The notes below the pieces were generated by a model that searched no databases, was not told where the DNA came from, and worked only from the letters and a program-made list of their open reading frames with translations. Shown here piece after piece: positions 38,021 to 51,890 of a DNA stretch of 64,000 nucleotides (positions are counted from its first letter, which is position 1; the number at the start of each line of letters is the position of its first letter). The stretch comes from Dermatophagoides farinae (lineage: Eukaryota > Arthropoda > Arachnida > Sarcoptiformes > Pyroglyphidae). The stretch covers positions 8,516,001-8,580,000 of the forward strand of contig NC_134677.1 of NCBI RefSeq assembly GCF_024713945.1, given 5' to 3'. The position numbers and the translations under genes were made by a program.

Positions 38021-39056
38021 ATACATTTTTTTCCCTTGAAAATTCAAATTATATGAATTTAGATTCTATCATCTATAGTCAAATCAAAAAAAAAAAAAAA
38101 AAAAAAAAATCTAACATAATTCATCAACATCACATAAAAATTAGTGAATCAAATAAATGGCTCAGTTAAGAATTAAAAATTAGTCAAAATGGAAAATAGT
38201 GAAAATGACCAAAAAAGGATTAAAATATAAATTGATATAATAGATCATTTGAATAGATAAAAAAAGTAAATATAATGAGAATTTTGAATTTAAATGATGA
38301 AAATTTTTTCTTGATTTTTACCTTGATTCCGATATGGATGATGATGATGGGATAAATCTGGCTGGTATTTCTACAAGGATAAAAAACACAGGCCTCCAAA
38401 ATTGATTCGTGAAAAAAAACCAGTTGATTATGTTGAGCAGCAAACAAACGAAATAGTAGACAAACTTGTGCAAACAGCTTATTATATTCGATTGATTGAT
38501 TGATAGAGGAAAAAAATTAAAATGCGTATCGATTTGATTTCAAGTCGAATGATGACGATGATGATGAAAGAAATCAAAAAATCATCAAATTCTTTTTTTC
38601 ACTCTCTGTTTTGGCTCGAAAAACACACGCGTTTTTTTTTGACTCTATTCATATAATACGTATCGAAATCGGACAAAAATGATTCGGATTTTCAGGAAAA
38701 ATTTTTTTTCTTTCGATTTTCGTTTTGTTTTGAAGTAAACCGATTTTTTTCCGATTTGAATTCAATTTTCATTTCAAATTTCCCAAATTTTTTTTCCACA
38801 TCCTCTTATCATATATAGGTTTATAAAATCTGTCTGAAAATTTAAAATTTTTTTTTATTCCATCGAAATCGCAAAAAATTGTATTCCAATCAACATTTCC
38901 GGCTTTGGGATATATTCAAATTAATCAATAAATAAATAAATATCCACCAAAAATGATTGAAATTTCAATTGAAGATTATCGATATTTGATTAGTGTGAAA
39001 TGTATTAATCAATCGAATAACAATTTCCTGAAATGAACGGATTTAATAACCACGGC

Positions 39057-39087
<31 letters not shown>

Positions 39088-42000
39088 CCATCTAATATCA
39101 CTAAACGATGTACAACCTCATCATCATCATATCGATAAATGATTAGTGTGTGTGTGTGGCTTGTTATTCAACACATTTCATGTTTCAAGTTCATGGCTCC
39201 ATCATCATTATCGATAGATTGACGCCTTTCATTATCATTAACACACACACACAAACTATTCAGCTAGATATTCAACAGGTAAAACAGAGGCTGGAACGCA
39301 CACACACATACATGAAAACCATCTTCATCATCATCATCATTCGAACACCGTTTTTTCAACAAAAACTAAAAAAAAATGAAATGAAAATGTGTAAAAACAT
39401 TTTATGCCGTCATGTGTTTTCTAATTATCCAAAAGGCGTGTTCATCACCATCATAATCATAATAATCAATGTGTGTGTGTGTGTGTGTATGTTGATCCAT
39501 CTCATCGTTAATCTCTCTTGTAAGACATCATAATCATCATCATCATCCTTTTTTTTCTTCTTCATTAAATTGATCATCGAAAACATCATCATGTCCAAAT
39601 CAAATGAAAACGGGAAAAAAAACCTTTGCTATGATGATATATAGGCTAAATATGTGTGTGATTCATCATCAAATGCAAAAAAAAAAATCTATCAAATTAT
39701 CGATTGATTAATGATTGAAAACAAAAAAAAAAACCATACACATGATGATTTACACAGGTGGTAAGATTTATATATAGGCTGTGATCTGATTATTTTAACC
39801 AATGAAAAAAAAAATTCAATGGGAAAAAAATTAATTAAAACAAAACAAGAAAATTTGTAATAATATCCGACAAATAAAATGGATGAAATCCGCCGTTTGG
39901 TACATTTGTGTGTGTGTAAACAACGTGAGATCAATTCATCAATGAAAAAAATTGATGGAAAAAAAATGTTTATGTGAAAAAAAACAAACCTAGGTAGGCA
40001 GGTAGGTAGGGTATTAAGTTTTATTTTTGTTTTCTTTTCATAAACATCAATTTTACGTGCATGATTATAATGAATTTTTTTTTGGTTTGGTTTGGTTTGG
40101 TTTTGATTAGTCGTTCGATGTCGATCAATCGATTGATGAATTTGTTTTCCGGTAAAACATTTTCTCACCATTATCACACCATGATCGATGATGATAATGT
40201 CGACTTATTATTATTATTTTTTTGCACAATCAAATCAATGACAATAGAATTTTGTTTTGTTTTGTTCTGGTTTTGTTTTAATTTTGGACACCAACAATGA
40301 ATATCAAACATAACATATGAACATGACTATGACAGAACAAATATAAGATTCTTATTTTTAAAAACAAACAAATACACTAAATTATCAACAACAAAATGAA
40401 TCGGACAATTTTTTTTAATGACCATTTTGTTGTTGTTGTTGTTGTCATGATCGCCACAATGATTATTATTATCCTCTCTCTCTCACACACACACACATTC
40501 TTTAAAATTGATTCATGTCAAATGTCCATCCAAGGAATTATTATTATTATAAGGCATCGTTTTTTATTTATTTTTTTGAATTTTTTTTCTCCAACCAAAA
40601 TTGACCATCTTAATGCCATTTTTGTTTGTTTGTTTGTTTGTGTGTTTAATGTCTCTTTGATCACTAAAGAACGACAGAGACAGAGGATCCGATGACTTCT
40701 AGACTTACATAAACCTATTGTTGTTGCTTGTTGTTGTTTGCAGAATGTTGAATTTTTGTTTTTTTTTTTGCTTTTTTTTGAAAATTATTATCAATCACAG
40801 TGTTTTGTTTTTTTTTGTGTATAGGTAAATTTACCTAGGTTTACCAATTACGATCTTTTTTTTTGCCTGTTTGGATTGAATTATTTTGTCATGATTGTGG
40901 TGAATAGAAGATTCTCTCTCTCTCTATTTGACGCATTTCAAAAGTGTTGAAATTAAATTATTTTCTATAATTAATTAGTTAATTGAAAAATTTCAATTGT
41001 AAATTGTTTACAGTGCATAGTGATGATGATTTAGCATTGGATGCATTTTATGCTCTTTTGTTTAGATGTTGATAATTTTTTTTTTCGTGATAAATTATGG
41101 AAATAATTGGCAAACCAAAAAAAAAAAAAAAATGTACAGTTATATATCAGAGTTGTGTTTTATCGTCGATGATGTCATCTTCGATTTTTTTTTCAAATTT
41201 TGCACTGATGATAAAAAAAAACCACGACGATGACAAGAGTTTCGAATTAAAGTTGAAAAAAAAAAATTTTTTTTTTCTTCTACTACACATTTTAGGATGT
41301 ATATTGCCTCTATATATGTCGGTGGTTCCATCCAATCTATATATCCTATGCCTATGGTAGTATATGATGATGATAATGATGTATATCTAATCTATATGGA
41401 CAATCTATCTATCAATCCAAAAGTTTGAGTTCGAGATGATTTTTGTTTTTTTTTTCTTTACATGGTGACATCAACTATGAAAATTACAATTTTTTCATGA
41501 TTAGATCTTTTAATTTTTTTTTTCATTCATCTTTCATTCAATGAATTGTGGACTAGGAGTAGGAGTAGGAGTAAGAGGATGACAAGGAGGAGTGGAAGGT
41601 GAGTTTTGATAATTTTTTTTTTTTTTTTGATTACTCTATTTGCCAACCAACTGATTTTCAATTAAAAATTTTTTCAATTTAAATATATCCCCAATATATG
41701 TATGATGATCATAGTGAAATTAGTCCATCATCATTCGAAGAAGAACGAAAAAGCGAAAAATTTACAAATTTAATTTGTGTGCGTGTGTGTGTGTGTGTCA
41801 ACTGGACACCGAAAATAATGTTGCACCAAATGAGAAACCAAAAAAAATAAAAAAATAAAACCGCCACAACACAATAACCGTTGTTCCGGTCTATTCAAAC
41901 TTTTTTTTGTGGCTAACTAACTTGAACCCCCCCAAAAAAAAACTAAAAAAAACTTGATTACTACTTTTAGTTGAAATATCAATAAATCACTTGAAAAAAA

Positions 42001-43061
42001 AGAGACATTTTGTCATTTTCCCGTGCTTACTGAACTCATCATCAGCATCATCAACATCAAGATGATGATCATCAAATGGGATAGAAAAAAAAACTTTGAC
42101 GATTAATATTTTGTCATCATCATCATCATCATCATCAGTGTGGTAGTCGATTGGCAGATCATAAAAGTGTGATAATCAAAACATTACCGATATATAATTT
42201 TTTATATATACCGGACCTAATCATCATCATCATCCTCATCATTTTTAATCTAAAATATCATTCATTTGATTTTTTTTTTTGAGAAATGATCAGAAAAATG
42301 TAGAAGAAGAAGAAGAAGAAAAAAACATGAAAATAAATAGGTCACAATTTTTCAAGAAAATGATAAAAAAAAAATTTTCATAAGATACATTTTCAAGATA
42401 GATTTTTCAATTGAAATGTGCGACATTATCATCATCATCAGCATTATTATGGAATCATCAGTAAAGTAAATCCATTTTAGACTCGCACACACACACACAC
42501 ACAGTGAAACAGTTACAAATGTTTCAAATAACGAAATGAAAAACTACAGTAACTAAACTATATTGAGATGAAATCATTAAAAAAAAAAAATGAACAGAAA
42601 ATTTATTTTTGTTGTTGTTGTTGTTGTTTTTGTTCAATCGATTGAAGATCATCAAAAATTTTTGGAGATATGTTTGTGTGTGTGTGTGCGTATGAACGCA
42701 AAGTAACGGTAGTGTACGAATGAAAAAAAAAAACATTCAGGTTGATTAAAGATTATAAATTGATTTGATATGATGATGATGATTTTACCTGTTGTTGATT
42801 ATTATTGATTTAGCCATTTAGCTCCTCTTGCCACAATTTACCTTGTTGTTGTCGTGGTTGTCGTCAATATTTCTGTTTCTAAATTATGAGAATTTCTTCG
42901 TTGACTATATACACTCACACACACACACATTGATCCATGGATATGGTTGAATTTTCTTAAAAAAAAGATGAAGAAATTTTCAATTTTTTTCAATTCCATT
43001 TTTGAATAAATAATCATTGCACCTTGGCGCAATAATACAGACAAACACACAAATGATAAGA

Positions 43062-43138
43062 AACAACAACAACAACGACGACAACAACAACAACGACGAC
43101 GACAACAACAACGACGACGACAACAACAACAACAACAA
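43062..43138. repeat. Compound (CAA)n/(CGA)n array
   Basis: Alternating blocks of CAA and CGA triplets give a higher-order pattern rather than a single motif. The array is intergenic; its open frames encode only Cys/Arg/Ser or Asn/Asp repeats. Confidence 0.85.
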
Positions 43139-43385
43139 AAAAGAAAAAATAAAACTTTAAAAAAAAAATCTATAACATTAATCTTTGGCCACGATTTGCA
43201 TCGATAATTAAAATGTATGTATAACACACACACATGTATTTTTTTTGTCTTGTGTTTGTACAACGAAGAAAAAGACGAAAAAAAAAACTTTACAACTTTT
43301 TTTTTGTCTGTTGATACATTGAATCTTTACATGAAGAAATATATATGAAACAAGCCGAAAAAAATGATGATGATAATTTATAATC

Positions 43386-43413
43386 AAAAAAAAAAAAAAA
43401 AAAAAAAAAAAAA
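43386..43413. repeat. 28-base poly(A) run
   Basis: An A homopolymer followed directly by (ATG)n; intergenic. Confidence 0.85.
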
Positions 43414-45819
43414 TGATGATGATGATGATGACAAAATGAAACTGGAATATTTGTAGTGCGCAAAAAAAAAAAGAAAAGAAAAGAAAAACGTTATTTGCAT
43501 TTTATTCATCTTGTTCATTAGTAAAAAAAAAAAAAAACTGATGGTGGTAAAAATTTACCAACAAAAAAAAAATCCCCTTTAACATTGAATCGTTTTATAA
43601 GAATTTTGTGAATCTGATAATGGTGGTGGCGGTGGTGATGGTGTGGTCGCTATACACATCTATTATTTATGACCATCATCATCATAAACATTTACCCAAA
43701 AACGTTTAACTAAACCCCAAACACACACACAGAGAGAGAAATTTTGATCTGTTTTAGATCAATGAATGATGAATATAATTTATGTGAACACAGAAAATTT
43801 TTTTTTTTTTTTTTGAAATTCAATGACATGATTTGACATTTTTGTGTATGTGAGTGAAGCTAAAATCCAATTCATTCATATTTTCTCATCATCTCTATAT
43901 CGATTATTATTATTATTACTGATCACTGATTATTGATCAATTGAAATATCGATAATAACAACGAAAAAAAAACCAAAGAAAAAAAAACAAAATTGAAATA
44001 GAAATTCTGTCCATAAAAACACACACACACACTGATAACCGTCATCATCGTTTTTTATTTTTACTGAAGAAAAAAAAAATATTTTTTTCGACCATCAAAA
44101 GATTGATGAACAAAAAAAATATGATCCTCTTCATCATCTTGTTGTTGTTGTTGTTATTCGTTGAAGCAATTACTGACCTTCAAACACATCACACATCCTA
44201 TTGAATGCACACCAAAAGGATATATAATGCCACAACAACAACAACAACAACAAAAGTAAAGTAGAAACAAAAAATTAGCATTTTATAGGTTACACACACA
44301 CACACACACCAAACACACATTCATACATACATATAGAACACACATTGACTAATAATAATAATAATAAGCTATAAAGAAAGAAAGAAAAAAAAAATTTTTT
44401 TGTGGCCACAAAAAAAAATTGAAATATATACCTCCATCTCATCATCATCATCATCATTATCAATAGTGGGAATTTTTGTTGTTCTTTTTTTTGTCAACGT
44501 TTTTTACGTGCTTTCATATATATGAACGAGTAAAGCTTTTTCTTTTTCGGACCATTTTTTTTTTGTTTGATTCATCAATACATAGACACACACACACACA
44601 CACATACAGGTAAACAACATCAAATAATCGGATACACAATTGACGACGACAAAGACGACAATCAATTTATGATTTTTCCACGAATGATTAGCAATTCGTT
44701 TAAAATAGAGAGAGAGAGAAAAAAAATTTTATGTGAAGCTCAACAGGTCCACAATAAAACTTTGTTTTTTTTCGTCTTTGCCAAAAAAACAACAACAACA
44801 AACCAGATAATAAGATCGTTTTCGATATATTTATTAGATATTTTGAGGCGAAAAAAAATTTTTTTTTTTTTCGACATCCAGACATCAAGAAAAAAGCAAA
44901 AAGTCTTATTTGTGTGTCTCAAGCAGTAGTAGCAGTGGTAGTAGTAGTAGGATGATGATGATGATGAAGCGTAAATCTTGACCATTAATGAGTTTTAAAA
45001 TTATAAATTTTTTTTTTCGTTCGAAAAAAAAGAGTAAAGCACACACTAACAAAAAAAAGATTGTTGAATCTCAGATCTGGTGTGATTTTTATCGTTTTTT
45101 TTTCTGTCGTTTAACACTCAATCGAGTTTTCTTGTTGTTGGTTCATTTTATTGCACACAAAAAAAAAAGATTGAAACCATAGAATAATCATGATATGGAT
45201 CATTTGTTCACTCTGTAGACGATTTAGACTTTATAAAATATATATAAATAAATATATAAACGCAAACGATAATCCAATGATTTATTATAATCATAATTAG
45301 AAGAAGATGAAGAAAAATTAAGACAAGAAAAATCTACACAAACACATGATGACATAGACTCCCCATCAAGGTATTTTCGATTTTTCAAATTAAAATTTTT
45401 TTATTTCATTTTCACATGTTCATAAAGAGATGATGATGATGATGATGATCTCGATCTGATTTGTTTTGTTGTTGTTGTTGTTGTTGTCCATATTTGTCAT
45501 CGTTACACGTTTTTTTTTGACCTAAAAAACATATGATCATCTTTCTTTCTTTATCATCCAACAAATAGATTGAATTAATCAATGACAAACGTACACACAC
45601 ACACATATTATCATCATCATCCATTTAGTTTAGTTTAGTTTAGTTTTTTTCATTCAATTTCATTCACATAGGGAAACTTGACAACAACAAGGCAGAAGAA
45701 AGAATAGGAAAAATTTTCATTTTTGTTTCGCATTTTGGAATGTTTGGAAAAAAACGAAAAAAAAAACATAAATCAATAAATCAACAGAAATCAATAAAAT
45801 GAAAAGATAATTGATTATT

Positions 45820-48800
45820 TTAGATTGTTAGATTATTAGTTGTTGTTGTTGTTGTTGTTGGCGTTTGACTAGTATTTGCCGAAATTAGATGAATCGTTTC
45901 ATAGCCTTCATCATCAAATGTTTGACGATTGTTTTTATTGGATTCATTCGGAAACAATTGTTGCAATTCAACTTGTTGCTGTAAATCATCATCACCATGT
46001 TTGATTATTGATCGTTTATCCAATCGATTATTAGGAGCATGATGATTATTATGATTTTTATTATCAAATGATATTGGTGAATAATTTTTATTATTATTAT
46101 GAGAATTATTCTTATCCTGATGGCAATCATAATCATCTTCAACACAACAATTATCGATAGTCATTCCATCATCATCATTATCATCATCATCACCATTTCC
46201 TTTTCCATCGCATGTATTTTCAATCAATTTTGTATATTTATATTCTAATGAACGATTCTTATTCCAGAAATAGAATACAAGCAATAAAAGTAATAGACCA
46301 GATACCATAGCTATTGCTATGCCGATTTGAACTTGTTTCGGTAACAATAATGAACAAGGTCGTCTTATTACATATTTTGTTGCAGTCGTATCGTTTGTTT
46401 GGGATTTTTTCATTACACAACCTTTAGGATTAACATAATGAATCTGTTGTGAACCATCAATACATTCACCAATGACTGTTTCATAATCATTTGAATATGG
46501 ACGACAAAGACGACAAGCGGCAGCTGTACCGGTTTCGATTAATAGATGAAAATCACATCCATTACATGTTCCATCGGGACAAGAATTCGGTGTCTTTATT
46601 ATGGCCATTTCTTTTCCTGGCATACATCTCATTGTGATTGTCAATTTTCTTCCCGTGAGACATACCGTTGTTGGTGAATTAGTTTTGAAAAATAAATGAA
46701 AATCTTTATCATATTTATTTGCATCCGGACTATTGAGGAATTCATCATGTATTGAAATGTTTGCATAAGATGTTTGTCGTGTAATCAACAATAGTTCATC
46801 GCCTATAATTAATTAATAAATCAAAAATAAGAATTAATAATAAAATACACAAATATAGTACTAATACAACATACCTAGACTAGCTGATTGTGCTGTAAAT
46901 ATTTTCGACCCATCCGGTATGATTGTTGAACGACATATAAATGAACGAACACCAGATGAATCATCGGCAAATACTGTAATATTATTCAAACATGTTGATA
47001 AATGATCACGTTTTCTATGGCCACAAAGACTAATTTGAAACATATTCATATATTGAGTACCACCAGATGTGAATAGATTGATGCCTTTATAAATAATAGG
47101 CTGTTCAAGCTCATTTAGATCATAATGATCTTGATGATCAAAAGTGACTAAACAATTACTATAACAAATATTTGCATCATTGTCTGAATGAAGATTTTCA
47201 CCACAAGCCACACAAGATTCAATTCCAACGGGTAATCCATCTCTATTATTGTTGTTGTTTAGAATATAATTTTCAGGACAATTTTCACAACGATAATTAT
47301 TATTATTCATCAATAATTCTTGACCTGAGTTATTTCTACCAGTTGTATTCATTACCATACGATGTAGATATTGTCCATTTGGACAGGAAATACATTCAGT
47401 TAATGATGATGATGATAAAGATGAATCAATTATCGTTGGACAACTTTGACAACGGATAGCTGAACCAATAGCAGAACCAGTTAATAATAGTGAATGAATC
47501 TTAGCATATGATTGAAAGCTTGTTGTACGTTTAAAAATCCAGCTAAAAGTCAATGAAATATTTCGTCGAATTTTGTGACGAAAAACAGTTCGAGCATCTG
47601 TAGATTGTGTCCATTCTTTGATCACTTGATTGATGGTCTGCTGTGAAAATGAAAAGTATTTTTTCTTATTATTATTACTACCACTATTGATGTTGATATC
47701 ACTGGTGGTGGATTGTTGTTGAATAAAATCTTTTTCATTTGATTGTAGATCGCTTTCATCAGATAGAGTTTCAACAAATAAAAATAAACATTGATCATCA
47801 TCGTCATCATCATCATTGTTGTTGTTTTGGTTGCAGTTAAGTTCAAAATCAAAAGTCAATTCGTTTTGTTCGGCTGAACGAAAATAAGGTATGGCCAATG
47901 ATAGAATTAAATAGGCATTCAATGGCGCTGATGCTCCAGTTCGAATATAATCATCAAATGTTTGCCATGCAATCGTTGAAATACATTCACCTTTTGCGTC
48001 GAAAATAGTAGCATCATTACTGCTTTTCGCATTATAAACAAGATCATCATCGCTTCGAAAACATTGTCGACTAAAATAAGAATTCAAATAGACAGAATTT
48101 TCAGCAAAAAAATCTTCATGAACATTGAACATGTTGTGGACAGGATGATGAGACCATCCTGGCAATGAATTATTCCAGTGACGAACAGATAGAGCATAAT
48201 ATGGATTTGTCATTGGTGAACATGGTTGACATTTGACAATTTTTTCATCTCTATAATAACCTTCTGGACAGAATTGACAAAATTTTCCATTTGATTCGGA
48301 TTTAATTTCCATACCAAGATCACAATCGATTGTATGATTAGATAATGTACAATTGATTATGCTATTTTTGCGTGGAAACACACTGTTAGAATCCACACAA
48401 ATACGTGGTTCAATCCATCGATATTCGATTTCTTGTTTCAAACTGTGAGGATCGCAAGCATTTTTTGGTACAGCGAAAAAATCATTGCTACCACAAACTG
48501 GTCTTTTTGAACAATATGTTGAACCGGCAACAGCGTATTCTTTGATTGGATCGCATTTGGAACAACGAATAGAACCTGAACCATTGAAAGCAGTGTTTTG
48601 TGGACAAAATAAACATTCTTTCATTCCAGCTTCAGGTGCATATGTTCCAGCTTCACATGGAGTACATTCGGAAGCATAAGCAACACCTTCAACAATGATC
48701 TTTTCAATTCGGATAATTCCAATAGTGGAAAGCATATTTTGCAACAAATTTTCCTGATACGAATTACCTTGATTTTGGAAGCCATCAAAATTTATCGGAC

Positions 48801-49889
48801 TATGGCCATAGCTGTCAAAATTCATCATATTCGATACGGAAAAATAATTACGAAAATTTTTGATGACAACACTTTTCCAGGTAAATATATATAAACCCGG
48901 TGTTTGAAGTGGCAATTCAATCGTTTCGAATTTTCTTTCCATAGTAGTCATAGGAAATTTTATGTTTGTATCGATATCATTTTCAATGACACCGATACCA
49001 TCATAAAGGCGATAATTAAAGGTGAACAATAATGATAATGGCATATTGTTCGGCGTTTTATAATGATAAGTAAAACGAAGCCGGCCACGTTTTACTACTT
49101 TGGCTGTGTACGTAACAATCGATATACATCCACTGTTTGCATTCGCCTGTTTCATATCGATACGAAGAATTAATGTTCCTGTTGTATTGTCCACATACCA
49201 TCCTAACACCATTAAATGAATCAAAGACAATTATGAATCAGAATTTTTCAGCTGATCAAACTTACCTGAACAAAGGCCATCTGCAATGTTATCATGTCCT
49301 CTATATTCGGTTTTCACATGAAAACCATCGGGAAGAGAATTTGGTAAACTTTTGAAATTATCAAATACGATTCCACCACTCAAGGAATAATGGCCAGGTT
49401 GACAATCTTCACAAAATAATGATGATTTATTAAAAAATTGACCACCTTCACATGATGTATCTGTGTTTATTTTAATAGAGGAAAAAAAATTGTAATCAAA
49501 TTCAAATTATAAATGCAAACGACGAATAATTTACTTACAACAATTATGTATCCGTGTTGGAACATATGTTATAGATCGATTTGCACAATGATCCGGTGTA
49601 TTCGGCACCAATACACGCCATTTACCACCAAATTCATCACATTCGGTAAAATCATATTTATAATCAGTCTGTTTAATCATCGGAATCGATAAAGAATAAT
49701 TATTTAAATTCAAAATTCGCAAACAAACACACTCACTGTTTTACTGCAAACAGAATCCGATTGTTGTTGAGATAAATGAGAAAATGCATATGTAATAACA
49801 ATAAATAATGGAATAAATGATAAATAGATTTGTATAATAATACTGTTGTAATGTTCAATAATTTGCATTAATCGATTGATTGAGATCAT
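45820..49889 (-). CDS. ELAPOR/UPF0577-family type I membrane protein (KIAA1324/EIG121-like)
   Basis: Five exons on the minus strand: 49889-49737, 49668-49539, 49460-49266, 49202-46875 and 46802-45820. They total 3789 nt (1262 aa) with every junction in frame. An N-terminal hydrophobic signal segment is followed by a large Cys-rich ectodomain with family blocks: DFTECDEFGGKWRVLVPN, EGVAYASECTPCEAGTYAP, KCDPIKEYAVAGSTYC and repeated C-x2-C EGF/TNFR-like modules. One TM helix follows near IAIAMVSGLLLLLLVFYFW. The cytoplasmic tail contains an acidic Asp run, Asn/His repeats and a conserved-looking DDEGYETIHL element near the end. Vertebrate ELAPOR1/2 are endosome/lysosome-associated proteins linked to autophagy and secretory granule biology; the arthropod role is not established here. 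It shares a 275-bp interval with the divergent SEC20 gene. Confidence 0.92.
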
Positions 49890-50164
49890 TTTGTTTGACT
49901 AGATAAAATGATAATGACTAGAATAATTGAATTGTTTGTGTGTTATCGATTAAGATTATAATCGATAATTTGTTTGGATCATGACCGATTCGATGATTAA
50001 ATGAATGATGAATGGCCTCGCAGTGTGTGTGTATGTTTGTCAATAAACAAACTAGACACAGCTGATTCTTTTGGCTCATCTTTTGATCAACGTGGCGCTA
50101 CGTGTTGTTGCACATTTTGTGTGGCGTCGTGAAACAATTCATCATCATCATCATCATTATAATA
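49890..50164. promoter_or_regulatory. Divergent promoter interval between ELAPOR-like and SEC20 genes
   Basis: Only 275 bases separate the two start codons on opposite strands, so both promoters must lie here or in the first exons. The interval includes CAGCTG near 50058 and two ACGTG cores around GGCGCT near 50090-50104. No TATA box is convincing. Shared control is inference from the arrangement. Confidence 0.6.
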
Positions 50165-50929
50165 ATGGAAACAGTTTTACAAATTAAATCATTAAAGAAT
50201 CGAATAGCACAAAATGATATCAGTGTAAAAAACTTGTTAAAGGTATGTGAATAACATTTTATTTATTGATTAATTGATTGATTGATTTTTTTTTTTGGTT
50301 CGAATTTTCAGACCATTTCCGAATGTAATAGTGATCTACAAACATTAAATAAATTGAATACAGAATTATCGACACGTATGAACAACGTTCGACGAGATTT
50401 AAATGATTTTGAACATTTAGTTAAAGTTATTGAAGATGATGATCTTCGTTATCATATGAAAAATGATTTACAATCAATCAAGAATCAATATGAAATAAAT
50501 ATGGTTGTTGCACGTAAAGCGGTGCTTACCACACAGAAACAGTTGAATGATGAAACACGAGCCAAATTATTTGAACATTCCAAAAATCTAAGAAAACGTA
50601 TCAATAACAATGGTATCGTGACTAGCGAAACAATGGCCAATAAATCCACAACATTAACTGATGATCTTTATTCAGTGAGTCGAATATTGGCTAATGAAGT
50701 GGAAAAATCGGGAAAAAATCTTGAAACATTGGTCCAATCATCAGCATTGGCAACAGAAACATCACAAGAATTACGTACAATGTCCAATTATATTGCTAAT
50801 TCAAAAACATTATTATCAAAATATGGTCGTAGAGAAATGACGGATAAAATATTAACAATACTTGCATTGGGTTTCTTTTTCGGCTGTGTTATCTATGTAC
50901 TAGTCAAAAGAATTTATTTAAGGTCATAA
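50165..50929 (+). CDS. SEC20 (BNIP1) vesicle-transport SNARE
   Basis: Two exons, 50165-50242 and 50312-50929, split by a 69-bp GT-AG intron, give 231 aa; human BNIP1 is 228. The protein is a long helical/coiled-coil domain ending in the SNARE-like segment (LYSVSRILANEVEKSGKNLE). A single C-terminal membrane anchor follows (ILALGFFFGCVIYVLVK) with the short luminal end RIYLRS. SEC20 is a Qb-SNARE of the ER that works with syntaxin 18, USE1 and the NRZ/Dsl1 tether in Golgi-to-ER retrograde fusion. No HDEL retrieval signal is present, as in animal BNIP1 and unlike yeast Sec20. The ATG is the first in frame and sits next to the divergent promoter. An AATAAA begins 4 bases after the stop, implying a very short 3' UTR. 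Confidence 0.93.
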
Positions 50930-50932
50930 TGT

Positions 50933-50938
50933 AATAAA
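50933..50938 (+). terminator. Poly(A) signal AATAAA of SEC20
   Basis: The hexamer lies directly downstream of the TAA at 50927-50929 and is followed by T-rich DNA. Confidence 0.6.
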
Positions 50939-51858
50939 GAAAAGAATTCTGTTTTTTTTAAATATTTTTTATTTTTATTCAAAAGTTTTTTTTTCATTTT
51001 ATTACAAAAAAAAAATGAATATTCACACACATGCTCACACAATATTTATGATTGGTATTTGTTCATATTAGTTCAATAGGCCAAATGTTCGTAATGTAAG
51101 TTTTTTTTTTGTTTCGAAATTGGTTGGTTGGTTGGTTGTTGTTGTTTTTGTTGTTGTTGATTAATTGATTGATTGGTTGGTTGTATATTTTTTTCTTCTT
51201 GTTCGGTTTTTTTTTTGGTGATTAATATGGAAAAATGATCAGATGAATCGAGAAATTAATATATAATTGCAGCAAAAAAAACGAATGAACGAAAAGAAAA
51301 ACGAAAGAAAGAGAGGAAATATTAAGAATTTGCAAAAAAAAACGAAAAGAAAAATAAATATCACAGTCGGAAATGAGGAAGAAAAAAAAGAAACGACGGC
51401 ACAAAAAACGAAAGAAAAGAAAAGAGAAAACCTAAACATGTCAAATACAATATAGATGTGTGTGTGTGTGTGTGTTGGGTATCAATCGTCACCGTTAACA
51501 TCAAGTATAAACTGTGTGTATGGATATCAAAACAAAACATAAAATGAAAGAAAACAAAGCGGGAAAATAATGAATTTCGTAAAGAAGAAAAAAATAATAA
51601 TTGGACTTGAAATCTGAGAAGTAGATAGCGTTTGGAACTGGGATCACTGTGTGTCAATCAGTGCCAGACTGTTGTTGTTGGTGTTTGGTGTGTCATCATG
51701 AATCGGGAGATGTTTGCTGCTGCTGTTGTGATTTGCCGTGTGTGAATAATTCTCTCTGTCTGTGTATGTTTTTCAAATGGATGGCAATACAAATAGAAAA
51801 AAAAGGATGAATGAATGAATCAAATAAATGAATATTCTTGATTCCTGTATCACAATTA

Positions 51859-51890
<32 letters not shown>

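Larger units (their letters stand above)
33778..45819. other. Long intergenic region
   Basis: Twelve kilobases without a gene I can support. All longer open frames are translations of (CA)n, (ATC)n, (GTT)n or A/T tracts. Notable contents are a hairpin at 37346-37391, a small inverted-repeat element at about 37898-38020, a (GGAGTA)n-like purine tract at about 41551-41590, a compound (CAA)n(CGA)n array at 43062-43138 and a 28-base A run at 43386-43413. The FLYWCH promoter should lie within the first few hundred bases. Confidence 0.6.

Noticed and set aside
49880-49902. TGAGATCATTTTG, identical to the first 13 bases of the bantam microRNA
   Set aside because: It is the reverse complement of the ELAPOR-like start region (ATG ATC TCA), diverges after 13 bases, and no hairpin partner is visible.
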